Part shown: piece after piece, positions 12,102-23,290 of the stretch
How the letters are laid out: every line of letters begins with the position of its first letter
Position numbering within the stretch: position 1 is the stretch's first letter
DNA from: Psettodes erumei
Lineage: Eukaryota; Chordata; Actinopteri; Pleuronectiformes; Psettodidae
Direction: 5' to 3'
DNA length: 64,000 bases
Assembly: GCA_016785225.1 (NCBI GenBank)
Contig: JAFBJZ010000911.1
Span: forward strand, 434,001 to 498,000
The notes under the pieces: model-generated
Databases searched by the model: none
Told to the model about the DNA's origin: nothing
What the model saw: the letters and a program-made list of their open reading frames with translations, nothing else
Program-made: the position numbers and the translations under genes

Positions 12102-15100
12102 ATGGCGGATTCTCAGGAGGACAAACTGTACAGGGCGGAATATGCCAAGAGCGGCCGCGCGTCGTGCAAGAAATGCAAAGAAAACATAGCTAAAGGCTCG
12201 CTGAGGATGGCCATCATGGTGCAGGTAACGTAGCCGCGACTGGAGCCCCTTCATCTGAAGAAAGCTGCTCTGTTAGCCGCCTTACTACCACCGCGCAGCT
12301 TTTAAAGCAGCCCGTTTATTCAGTGAGCCTGAGTCGACGGGCCTGAGAGTGAGAATGCTTCAGCTTATAGTGTGGCGTCAGTTCAGGAGGTTAGGCCCTC
12401 GTTAGCATTTAAATGGCTGACATTGTCTATGGAGTTTTGTTCACAAAGAGCCGCTGAGCCTTTCTTAAAGTCGGACTGTCGCAGCAGTGCGTCCCGCTGT
12501 TCACTAAACTCATGCATTTGTGATGTGAGCTGTATGTGGAGGAACAAAATAAATAGAAATATCTGCACTATTCCTCCGCCTCGGAAGACAAAAATCTCAA
12601 AGAGCCGCTACCCTGCAGGGACTTCATTAACCAAGAGGCTGACGTGAAGGAACCTTCGGAGTCAGCCTCCTTATTCACGGCCTGTGGATCAGCTCCAGAT
12701 TTTTACTTGTGTGTTTTAATACCCCAACATAGATTCATTAGAGATAAATGGCATGGCACTATGGGTGTAATCGTTATAACGCCACACCACACACAGGCCA
12801 AAAAAAAACTATAAAAGTGAAAGTTAGTCTCACTCCACTGTCACTGTTCTACACTGTCAAGACAATGCAGAAATTTAAGACCATCCTTCCTTATACAGGA
12901 GGAACAGTTTACACATTTTACACCCTCATCTGTTTTGTAAAATATGCAATAAACCTATCATCCACATTTAATTTAAAAAAAGATTTTACCTCACAGATCT
13001 TTTTCGAAAATTGTCTAAAAGATCAGTTTTCCTGAGCTGCCGGTTAGACATGTTCCATGGCATGGCATGTCTCACATTTATGTTTGAAGGTTCCCGGCCC
13101 GCACCAGCACTGGTTCACTGGAAACACACAGTATATATGAAACTTTTCCCGTTCGCTCTTCGTCCTCCAGTCCCCCATGTTTGACGGGAAGGTCCCCCAC
13201 TGGCACCACTTCTCGTGCTTCTGGCAGCGAGCGGCGGCTCAGTCCACTACTGACATCGGCGGGTACTCGGACCTACGCTGGGAAGACCAGGAGAAGGTCA
13301 AAAAGGCCATTGAAAGTGGTGGTGCTGCAGGAGGTCTGTATTCAACTTCAGGCCATGCTGCCCCAATTGTCCTCAGTCGAGCAGCTGGCTTGACCTCTCA
13401 TTGCCCCCGATTGGCAAACGATTGGTAACAAAATTACAGAGGACGTTTACTATTCTGTTTCATAGAAAACCCCAATATTTATGCACATACTGCCTGTCCA
13501 ATTCTGAAGTGACCGTTTTGTTGACTTCTACTCTAATTCATGTAACCCCCCCTCAGACATTTCCGTTACTTGAGTTCACCGGATGACTTGAAAGTGAAGA
13601 CTGGACTTTCTTCTTGTAGGAAAAGGGGAGCAGAAGAGTGGAGCTACAGGGGAGAAGACCCTGAATGACTTTGCGGTGGAATACGCCAAGTCGAACCGCA
13701 GCACATGCAAAGGCTGTGAGCAGAAAATAGAAAAGGTTAACTACCCCTTCTGAGAACTGTCTGAATATTACTGTTACTATAACTAATATAAATACTCTCC
13801 ATTTGAGCTTTAAGATGTAACATTATACAAGTCGCATCCAATGGGATTGCTTTGCTGTAAAACCTTGCATCCTCTGCCCTCTCTTTTTAGGAGCAGATTC
13901 GCGTGTCCAAGAAAACCGTGGACCCAGAGAAGCCCCAGCTGGGTCTGATCGACCGCTGGTACCACACGGCCTGTTTCGTGAGCCGCAGGGAGGAGCTGGC
14001 CTTCAAACCTGAATACAGCGCTGCCCAGCTGAAAGGTTTCAACGCGCTACGAGCTGAAGACAAGGAAGAGCTGAAGAAGAGGCTCCCTGTTGTCAAATCT
14101 GAAGGGTGAGATCATATTCTTATGTGAAGGCTGTGAAGAATGCTTGCATTTCAGTCTGGTCAGATCTGGGGTGCATTTTGGACAGCTGCACCCCCTCTAT
14201 CATCACCACCAGCCCTGTTTGAAGCCCCTCTGACTCCCACTGCTCTGCAACACAAGAAAATAGCTTTAAAGGTGTCCCTGAACGCCGTCATCGTGTATGC
14301 ATACAGGAAAGGGTTGACAGCGGAGTTTGCGTGTGACAGGATGATGGCGGTGAGCAGCAGCTCCAGCGGCACGGGACAGCGGGGGCAGAGCAGCAGGAAG
14401 CAGTTGATCACGTGGAGCGGGATCCAGCAGATCGTGAAGAGGAAGAGAACCAGAAAGAGCGTGGTGGCCATCTTCATCTCGCGGCGCACGCTCGCCGCGG
14501 CCCTCGCCTGCTTCTCCCCTCTGCCGCACTGCTCCGAGGCGATGCGCCTCACCTGCCATTTGACCATGAGGAAGATACGGGCGTAGATCAGAAACATGAT
14601 CACGAGGGGCGTCAGCACGCAGGCGAAGAAGTTGAAATAGACCATGTAGGTCATGTCCACCACCAAGACGAAGAAACAGTAGCCAGAATCAGGTGGCGTC
14701 TTGTGCCAGCCCATCAGAGGCACGAGCCCGATGAGAAAGGCCAGAAGCCACGTGGCGAGGATCACCAGCGCCGCGTTGCGAGACGTCATCAGCGCCTGGT
14801 AGCGGAAGGGCATGAAGATGGCCACGTAGCGCTCCACGGCTACTGCCAGCAGGCTGAAGATGGAGCTCTGGGTGAACATTATCAAGACGCTCAGCATGAG
14901 AAGGCACAGGTGGAGGCTGTGACGCGGTAAACCGATATCAGTGAGGATGGCACAGGGGATTGCGATCGCACCCACGCAGATGTCGGCGACCGCAAGCGAC
15001 ACCAGAAAGTAGTTGGTGATGGTGCGCAGCTTGCGGTTGAGGCCCACGGCGACGCACACCAGTAAATTGCCGGCTGTGGAGAAAAAGGCGATTGTGAGCT

Positions 15101-15715
15101 CGGCCGCCATGTACGCAGCGTTGGGTGAAATCACAGAGTCAGCAGGCGGAGGCGATGGAGACGATGAAGTGGAGGAGTTGGCTACAGAAGGTTTAAGGAA
15201 CAAGGAAGACAGGTGGGATGAGTTTCTAGTCTGGTGTAAAGTGTAGAGGGTCAACAACGTGCTTGTGATCTCCATAGTTGTCCCTAAAGAAAAAAAATAA
15301 GATTTTAAGTTCAACGTCAAGGTGAACTGCTCCAGATGGAGGTGAAATGCATGAAAGCAGTAAAATTACTCACCAGCATACAGTTGTGTGGTACCTGTCG
15401 CTGCTCAAGAAACTACGAAGTCCATCATCGCCACTCGGACAATGGGAATCCTGATTCAGCGTTCCTGCCCCCACGTTACAGATCATATAAACACTTGTGT
15501 TTGAGCGAGGCTGCAAGACAACTATTTTATAGAAATCCATTCATCCGTGATGATGTCACAACATCAGACGGACTGGCCACCTGCGGGCCGTCATTAACTA
15601 AAACGCGCACACTCGTGTGGGCCTGGTCTCACGGGGAGCTCATAAGTTGTTCCTGTCAGGGCAGGGTGGATGACAGCAGCACTGACGCCTGGGACCGCGG
15701 AGGCATGTACCAGCT

Positions 15716-15752
<37 letters not shown>

Positions 15753-18700
15753 ATTAACTGATGGGGCCCTGATGAATGTGCCTAATGAATAAAGGTGTCA
15801 GGCGCAGGCTTGTTTGTTCCTAATCTCGGCCGCCGCTGTCCTTGTTTGGATATTTTTTTCACTGTCTTTTTTTTTTTTTTTGTCCATGCTGAATAATTAA
15901 AACCACAACAACAACAACAACCAAAGTCCAGAAGGAAACTTTTGTAAACTTCTGTTTTGCTCTCACAGAAAGCGTAAAGTCGACGAGGTGGATGGAATGT
16001 CAAAGAAACAGAAGAAGGAGGAAGAGGATGAGACGAAAAGGCTGGAAGAGCAGTTAAAGGTAATTTTATATTTCACATATAAAGGTTATGTTTGACGACC
16101 AGGATGTGCTTAATCCTGTGTTTTTGTGTGCACCCACAGAACCAAAGCCAGCTGATCTGGGGAATCAAAGACAAGCTGAGGAAATTCTGTTCGGTGAACG
16201 ACATGAAAGAGCTGCTGATTGCAAACGGCCAGGAGGTTCCCTCTGGAGAGTCAAATGTAAGAGGATCTCAGCTCCTTTCATTATCTGCAGATGGGAACGC
16301 TCACTGTGTTCTGCATGTAAAAGGTTGAAATAACCGCTCTCGTCTATACGTCTGTTACATGTCACCAGGTTTTAAATCAGATCCTGGTTTTTAAGTCACA
16401 TAGCTGTATATTCATATTTGACCTATACATTTATGTTATATGCAGCTGTGCTAAACTAATTTGTACAGTACTATTTAACAGTATGTGTTGAAAATTATGG
16501 TAGTTTTTTTTTGTAACCAGAGTCCTCGCTGTGTGAAATGCAGCTACGTTGTTATTTGGCTTTGTGACGAGCGTTGTTCATGTTACAGGTGGTCGACTGC
16601 ATGGCTGACGGCATGGCCTTTGGTGCTCTCGAGGCCTGCAAAGAGTGCAAGGGCCAGTTGGTGTTCAAGGGCGACGCCTACTACTGCACAGGGGACATTT
16701 CAGCTTGGACGAAGTGCGTGTTCAAAACGCCGACACCTGCGCGCAGAGACTGGGTCATCCCCAAGGTAGGTCACCTCATTTCAGGCGCTCTCTTTGCTTC
16801 TTTTTAGAAACCCCCCCCTTCCTCTGCTCAAATCACTTGTCGAAGCCCGTGTGCAGCATTCAGGAAGGGAGTATCCTGTCAGTGGGTGCTCTGTATCCAA
16901 CTGACTGTCCTGGCTTGTTGTTTCAGGAGTTCAATGAGGTTCCCTTCCTGAAAAAATTCAAGTTCAAGCGACAGGACAGGGTTTACCCCAAGGAGGCCCC
17001 CACCCAAACCCTGACAGCGGCCAAAGCCAAACCCCTGGCGAGTGCGTCCAGTGCCCCAACCAAGCAACTGCCAGAGGGCGCGCCTTCAGGTGAGAGAGGA
17101 GACCTCAAGGAGTATGTTAATATCCTGAAAACTTATTGAAATCTGGATTTTGAATCCTTTTCGTATGCTGAGCTTGTGCTCTGATTCAGTTGAAGCTCTG
17201 AATATGCACTTAAATTCATTATTTAACTGTTATATGAGGCTCAGAATAAGATTAGGTCAAAATACGCCCAAATTTCTCTGAAATTTAAAAAAAATCGTAC
17301 ATAAATTGATTGAAATGAAAAGAAATGAAACTGCAAGGGTCTAAATAATCTTAAATGCATACATAAAGTGGGTTTTTTTGTCAAAAAAGACTAATATGTA
17401 TTTTGGTCCCGTAGACAAACCTCTGACAGGTATGAAATTCTTGGCTGTGGGTAAGCTGTCCAAGAACAAGGATGATTTGAAGGCTGCTGTCGAGGAGTTG
17501 GGTGGAAAGATTACCGGCACAGCCAATAAAGCCTCCCTCTGCCTCAGCACCAAGAGTGAGTAACAGGAAATATAAAGGGTGCATCATTACATGGGGAAAT
17601 AAGTGCCCTCAGTTGCACTTAAAAGCTTGTGTGGTGTGACATTTCAAGCTTCCGACCCATTCTTTGTCCTCGTGTTTTCGCAGAGGAAGTGGACAAGATG
17701 GGCAAGAAAATGGAGGAAGCGAGAGATGCTGGCGTGCGTGTGGTCTCCGAGGACTTCCTCACCGACATCAAGTCGTCGGGGAAGGCACTCCAGGAGCTGG
17801 TGTCCCTGCACGCCATCTCCCCGTGGGGCGCCGAGGTCAAAGTGGAGGCTCAGGCTCCGTCTGTGGCCTCCAAGTCGGGAGCGCTGGCTTCCAAGAGCAC
17901 GGGGAAAGTGAAGGAGGAGGAAGGTGAAGGATATTTGGTGCTGGCGTTGGTGCACGCACTATTAGTTATTTATCATTTTATTTATAAATGTTTGGTCATG
18001 TTTTTTGGAGAGTTGCCTCATGTAGACTGCTAGAGCATTGGGCCCTTTTGCTCACTACATTATTATTTTCACTATTACAGGCGGGAGCAAAGCCAAGAAG
18101 ATGAAACTCACAGTAAAAGGAGGAGCTGCTGTGGATCCAGATTCAGGTACTCACTGCACTGGATTAAATCATCTGTCCATCCCTTTTTTCACTCTTGTGA
18201 ATTTAATTGGTGAGTTGGATTTTCGTAGGTCTGGAGAACAGCGCGCACGTCCTGGAGCAGAATGGGAAGATGTACAGTGCCACGCTGGGTCTGGTGGATA
18301 TTGTCAGAGGAACAAACTCTTACTATAAACTGCAGCTGCTGGAGGATGACGTGCAGAAAAGGTCATTTCACTTCTTTTGATCTTTGTGTAGAGTGTATTC
18401 AAAAAGAATTTCCAGGTCCGAAATGGAGGCACAAATCTCTCACACTGTTCATCTGTCCTCTGTGTGCAGGTACTGGGTGTTCAGGTCGTGGGGTAGAGTG
18501 GGCACCACCATCGGGGGCAACAAGCTGGACAAGTTTCATGACAAGAACTCTGCCCTGGACAACTTCCTGGGCGTGTACAAGGAGAAGACGGGCAACGAGT
18601 GGGGCTCGTCCAACTTCACCAAATATCCCAATAAGTTCTACCCGCTGGAGATCGACTATGGACAGGTACACACAAACACACGTAAACCTTGGAAGCAGAT

Positions 18701-21700
18701 ATCCTGTAGTGTATTTACTGTACCTTATCGGTTTCATTTTATATATGGAACATTTTTTCATGTTTCTGGGCAGGATGAGGAGGCAGTGAAGAGGCTGACG
18801 GCCACGGCTGGCACCAAATCCAAGCTGGCCAAACCTGTCCAGGAGATGATCAAGATGATCTTCGATGTGGAGAGCATGAAGAAGGCCATGGTGGAGTTTG
18901 AGGTGAGACTTTTTCATTTGTGCAGATTTGAAAGAGAAACCCCACGAGACAGGTCCCAATTTGATTTCTTCTCTTGTGATAAATCACAGCCTTTCACATC
19001 TTCGAGCAATGTGGAGAGCATTCGATGAGAGGTTCTGTGTAGGATTTAATGCCAGAAACTAAAATATGGTGATATAAGTGACTTTGCACTTTTACGTCAG
19101 CAATTATCTGCTCTTTACTGAAAACACAAGATATAAGGAGAATCCACAGCTCCATCTCACTACATTTTGTTAAAGGCAGTGCATACAGCTTTTTGGTGTC
19201 AGCACCACATTAAATATAGATTTTTTTTTTCACACTTGAAGAGTGGTGTTGATGCAGTGTGTCTCTGTCCTCAGATTGACCTCCAGAAGATGCCCCTTGG
19301 AAAGCTGAGTAAGAGGCAAATCCAGAGCGCCTACTCTCTTCTAACTGAAGTCCAGCAGGTCAGTTACCAACAGCTCCTCTCGCAGGGCCGTTCTGTTTTG
19401 TGTTTCCCTTCACCTTTATTTTAAATAAGTGTGAAATATGTCTGAAACTTCGTACTTTCGTCCTATTTCCATCATAGGCCGTGTCGGATTGTCTGCCAGA
19501 GGCACAGATACTGGATCTCTCCAATCGCTTCTACACTCTGATACCTCATGACTTTGGTATGAAGAAACCTCCGCTGCTCAACAGCCTGGACTACATTCAG
19601 GTAAGGGCGCACGCACTCTGTTTGACAGTTGTCGGATGTTTTTTCGTCTCACTGGTGAGCCCAGTGCAGAATTTAAAAATGCATCTGCATGCGTCTCTGT
19701 CCAGGCTAAAGTTCAGATGTTGGACAACCTGTTAGATATTGAAGTGGCATACAGTCTGTTAAGAGGAGGGGCCCAGGACAATGAGAACGATCCCATCGAC
19801 ATCAACTATGAGAAACTCAAAACCAAGATTGAGGTGAGAAGTGTGAACTCATGTTTTATTCTTTCACAATCACTGTGTTCAAGATTTTTCCCACGTTTTT
19901 CACTAATGAGGAGAATTTTCTTCTTAGTCACTTTAGAAAGAGATTACGAATGGAAAGACTACAATACGTAATTGTGTTCATTTCACAGGTTGTTGACAAG
20001 ACAACAAGGGAGGCTGAAATCATCATGCAATATGTTAAGAACACCCATGCAGCTACACACAACACTTACACACTGGAAGTGCAAGAAGTAAGTCCTTCCT
20101 TCCTTAGTAAATAAGTAAGTCTGTTAACAAATGCTTTATTTGAATATCATACTCTTAAGTGTAAGTGTTTTTAATGTGTAAATGTTACTGTTATGTGTAA
20201 TTTTATATGTTTACAATATATATTTGCTGTTATAAACAATATTATTCTTTATTCTCTTCTATCAGATCTTCAAAATTGTTCGAGAAGGAGAGCGACAGCG
20301 GTATCGTCCCTTCGAGGAGCTTCACAATCGCCAGTTACTGTGGCACGGTTCTCGCACCACCAACTACGCCGGTATCTTGTCTCAGGGTCTTCGTATTGCT
20401 CCTCCAGAGGCCCCAGTGGTGCGTGGTATTTGTGATTTAGACTTCAAGTGTTCAACTTTGCGGAGAGCCAAAAAAATGCGCTGCCATTTCTTCTTAATAA
20501 TGACAAACTTAATACTTGTGTTTTGTTATGTTTTAAGCTGATGTGCTCATGTGTTAACACTTTATTCTCTCTAGACTGGTTACATGTTCGGCAAAGGTGT
20601 GTACTTTGCTGACATGGTGTCCAAGAGTGCAAACTACTGTCACACCTCCCAGTCGGACCCTGTCGGCCTCATACTGCTGGCTGAGGTTGCCCTTGGCAAC
20701 ATGTGAGTGACCCAGTTCTTTAAAAAAAAAAGCCTTTATCAGCCTTTTCTTCTGTGTCTTATTAAATATGTCTTTGACACGGATGTAAATGAATGCTTTT
20801 TTCCACTGCAGGCATGAATTGAAGAAAGCCTCCCACATTACAAAATTACCAAAGGGAAAACACAGTGTTAAAGGTGAGAAACTGATGGCAGTGTGTGAAG
20901 ACACATTGTTTTGCACTCGGTTAATTAATTAATTCATTCATTCATTATTGTTTAATAAGTCTCTTTTCATAGTTTGATGTAGAAGTTTGGTTTGTGTTCT
21001 TCTTATCTTTTGATCTAATATTTCTTCTTCTTCTCAGGTTTGGGTAGAACTGCTCCTGATCCGAGCGCTGCTGTCAGTTTAGAGGGCGTGCAAGTGCCTC
21101 TGGGAAAAGCAGCCCACACTAACATTGACGACACAAGTCTACTGTACAACGAGTATCCTTTCATGTTTATCCGCCTGGTTTGTGATTTTGATGCTTCATT
21201 AATAGAGGCGTATGCAGGTGTGCAGAGCCAAAAACTCAGTCACTACAAATTGTTCTTGACATTGAATAAAATGACTCAAGCTGAAATTGAAACCATTAGC
21301 TGGTTAAGAATGAACTTTCATTGCTGTGTTTTCAGTTTTACTCTTTTGGCACATCATGACTTATGGGCCTGATCCTGCCTGACGTTACTGTTCTCATTTC
21401 TGACCAAAATGAATCTCAGATGGTTGTTTACACATGTGGAGGTCTGTGCTGATAGAGCATAGGTTATCTTTTCCAGTGAGAGGGGTTGTCTTCTAACCTC
21501 CTGGTTAAGATGTAGACCACTCTGAGCCACCAATGTTGTTTTCATACCTGGATGAACATAGCTATTTTGACATTAACTGACCAGATTACCTCAGGTCTGT
21601 TATCTAATCAATGATCTCCATCCCTAGATCATCTATTTTGTTTCCTTCTCACTTCTGTAATTTGTGTGAAATTTTGTTGCTCGTATTATTTGTACAGTTT

Positions 21701-21808
21701 ATTTCCCTTAACCGCTGCTTTTCCAGGTACATTGTGTATGATGTAGCGCAGATAAACATGAAGTATCTCCTGAAGATCAAATTTAACTACCAGACTTCCC
21801 TGTGGTGA
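12102..21808 (+). CDS. parp1: Poly(ADP-ribose) polymerase 1 (complete, 23 coding exons)
   Basis: Nuclear DNA-break sensor that builds poly(ADP-ribose) from NAD+. Exons: 12102-12224, 13171-13333, 13620-13735, 13891-14105, 15969-16059, 16140-16256, 16589-16765, 16927-17089, 17415-17555, 17684-17923, 18081-18146, 18229-18361, 18470-18665, 18774-18902, 19275-19358, 19478-19600, 19705-19833, 19989-20087, 20266-20418, 20575-20702, 20812-20873, 21038-21152, 21727-21808. They join in frame to 1014 aa, the human length. Seen in order: zinc finger 1 (C22, C25, H54, C57); zinc finger 2; NLS KRKVDEVDG with the caspase site DEVD at residues 211-214, exactly as in human; zinc finger 3; BRCT (KPLTGMKFLAVGKLSKNKDD); WGR (YWVFRSWGRVGT); helical regulatory domain; ADP-ribosyltransferase fold with H862 (LLWHGSRTTNYAG), Y896 (GKGVYFADM) and E988 (LLYNEY). 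Intron 4 hosts an antisense receptor gene. Confidence 0.98.
14160..15275 (-). CDS. Adenosine A2-type receptor-like GPCR, single coding exon, nested in parp1 intron 4
   Basis: A 371-aa seven-helix receptor read antisense to parp1, expected at the plasma membrane binding adenosine. The N-terminus has sequons at N18 and N33. Adenosine-family positions seen: N70 (1.50), D98 (2.50), C124-C200 disulfide pair, TQSS (T135, Q136) in helix 3, ECL2 phenylalanine F202, CWIPLHVINC in helix 6 (W284, H288, N291), LSHANS in helix 7 (S314, H315) and NPFLYAY. This combination is closest to A2A/A2B as remembered. Oddities: helix 3 ends ERY (E148), not DRY, and the A2A Glu169 position is V203. The ATG at 15275 follows a CTTTAG acceptor (exon start 15283); a donor TG|GTGAGT at 15373 makes a 90-bp 5' UTR intron. 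No intron interrupts the receptor, unlike the split coding regions of known vertebrate adenosine receptor genes. The exact orthologue is not recognised. Confidence 0.9.
   Translation of the reverse strand: MEITSTLLTLYTLHQTRNSSHLSSLFLKPSVANSSTSSSPSPPPADSVISPNAAYMAAELTIAFFSTAGNLLVCVAVGLNRKLRTITNYFLVSLAVADICVGAIAIPCAILTDIGLPRHSLHLCLLMLSVLIMFTQSSIFSLLAVAVERYVAIFMPFRYQALMTSRNAALVILATWLLAFLIGLVPLMGWHKTPPDSGYCFFVLVVDMTYMVYFNFFACVLTPLVIMFLIYARIFLMVKWQVRRIASEQCGRGEKQARAAASVRREMKMATTLFLVLFLFTICWIPLHVINCFLLLCPRCPVPLELLLTAIILSHANSAVNPFLYAYTMTAFRDTFKAIFLCCRAVGVRGASNRAGGDDRGGAAVQNAPQI
15374..15535 (-). promoter_or_regulatory. TATA-box promoter and 5' untranslated exon of the nested receptor gene
   Basis: Read on the minus strand, CTATAAAATAG at 15532-15522 is a good TATA box. 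It lies about 150 bp upstream of a clear splice donor (GTGAGT from 15373), which pairs with the acceptor just before the receptor ATG. Transcription would then start near 15500. This would give the receptor its own promoter inside the parp1 intron. Motif-based inference; the start site is not shown. Confidence 0.45.
15719..15750. repeat. (TG)n microsatellite in parp1 intron 4
   Basis: A nearly pure TG dinucleotide run, upstream of the nested receptor's inferred promoter. Confidence 0.9.
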
Positions 21809-22540
21809 GAGAGGAGCTGTGTCCGAAACCTTCGTCAGTGAAAACAAAGACCGCTGTTGCCTCCAAATGCCTGGGCTTCATTCTCTGCAACAGAAGATGT
21901 TTGGCAAAGGAATGATACTATGCCACACATTACAATGGTCACTGGAAATCTCTCGTCACTTTATTGCTTTTTCATCAGGTTTACTCGCTGGCAACGTTCC
22001 TTAGTATTGCATTAGGTACTTAAATACCTACACCTGACTCATAAGACCTGCTGGTCACAGCTCAGTAACAGTAGTTGAAGCATGATGCATACTACATAGA
22101 AAGGTTTTGGTTTAGAAATAAGAATCACAAATGTTACATTTCTGTCTCATGTGGTAATCTGGAATTTGAGAAGGGTCTCACTTTTTCCTTAATAAATCTG
22201 TAGTTGATAAGACAAAGTACTGCAAAATCAGTAGTTCTGAGTTATTAAAACCAGTCTGCAGATGTACACAAACCAGTGTTTATATTTTGCAAAGATTCCC
22301 CATTAAAAGCCACTAAGATGAACATTTTGTAGACCGGATTCAACGATACTGTATAAAGTTTGACCATTACATGTTCTGTTTGTCTCTCAAGCTGTCTTCC
22401 TTGTTTAAAAAAAAAAACAATGTAGTTCTTGTTTATGCAAAGTATTCCGTGAAAGAAACGATGGCCATTGTATGTGGTATACTTTTTCTTAGTGTTTTTC
22501 TTGCTTACCTCAAACATAATAAAAGATTGAGGAAAAAGTT
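21809..22540 (+). other. parp1 3' untranslated region with poly(A) signals
   Basis: Non-coding AT-rich sequence after the TGA at 21806-21808. AATAAA occurs at 22191-22196 and 22518-22523, so two alternative 3' ends are possible. Confidence 0.5.
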
Positions 22541-23290
22541 TCATGCCTGTGTCTGTGTTAGATCCTATTTCAATTTTGGATTTGATTTTAGTGAGAAATG
22601 AATGTCAATCTGCAAGTTTTTCAAACTAATCGGATGATTGATTCATTTCCTTTAGGGCTTTCTCTTCTGGGCAGGTCAAAGGTCAGGGTCAGATAGGGAT
22701 ATGTACTCTGAGCTGTAGAGATGATGAGGATGATAGCTTGTGATCAAATTTGCATCTTCATGCTGCATATTTAACCATGAGAAACTCTCCTCCTGAGATC
22801 CGCAGAATTATTTACTAAGATAATTCCCCATTTCAAAGAGGCTGGCGTTCTCTGTGAAAGCCCATTTTATACTGGGTATAGTTTTCTGGTGCTGCATACA
22901 ACTCCAGCTAAAGGCAACTACTTGCTTGGGAAACATTTAAACTTCAATACAGCATTGATACCTGCTTCCCAAGGATAAAGAAAATTGAAATATGTGAAAG
23001 TAACCTAAGTGTATGAAACAATGGGGGGCTGCTGCTGTGCACCCACTCCCAGTACAGTTTTTTGATATGAAACGATTTTCTACGCCTTTCCTGTAACATT
23101 TTGGACAGAAACTGGGCATTATTTGAAGTGAACGTGACTGTGTGTATGAGTATATAATACAACGTAATTCTCCAGCCATGATTTTGGTAAATTATTGGGT
23201 TTTTTAATTCTCAAATTGCCCTCCAGACTGCGTCCCGACCCAGAATGCATTTTGACAAGGTCTTTGAAAAAGCGGCGCGGCTAATTCAAG
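22541..23290 (+). promoter_or_regulatory. parp1-lin9 intergenic space with the lin9 promoter
   Basis: About 750 bp between the parp1 3' end and the lin9 ATG. The last 60 bp contain TTTGAA (a CHR-like motif) followed by GCGGCGCGG. The ATG itself lies in AAGATGGCGG, a YY1-type element often found overlapping start codons of TATA-less genes. The remainder is AT-rich with no gene seen. Regulatory function is inferred. Confidence 0.45.

Noticed and set aside
14412..14930. 172-codon plus-strand open frame inside parp1 intron 4
   Set aside because: It is the antisense shadow of the GC-rich receptor gene; it has no splice context or family features.
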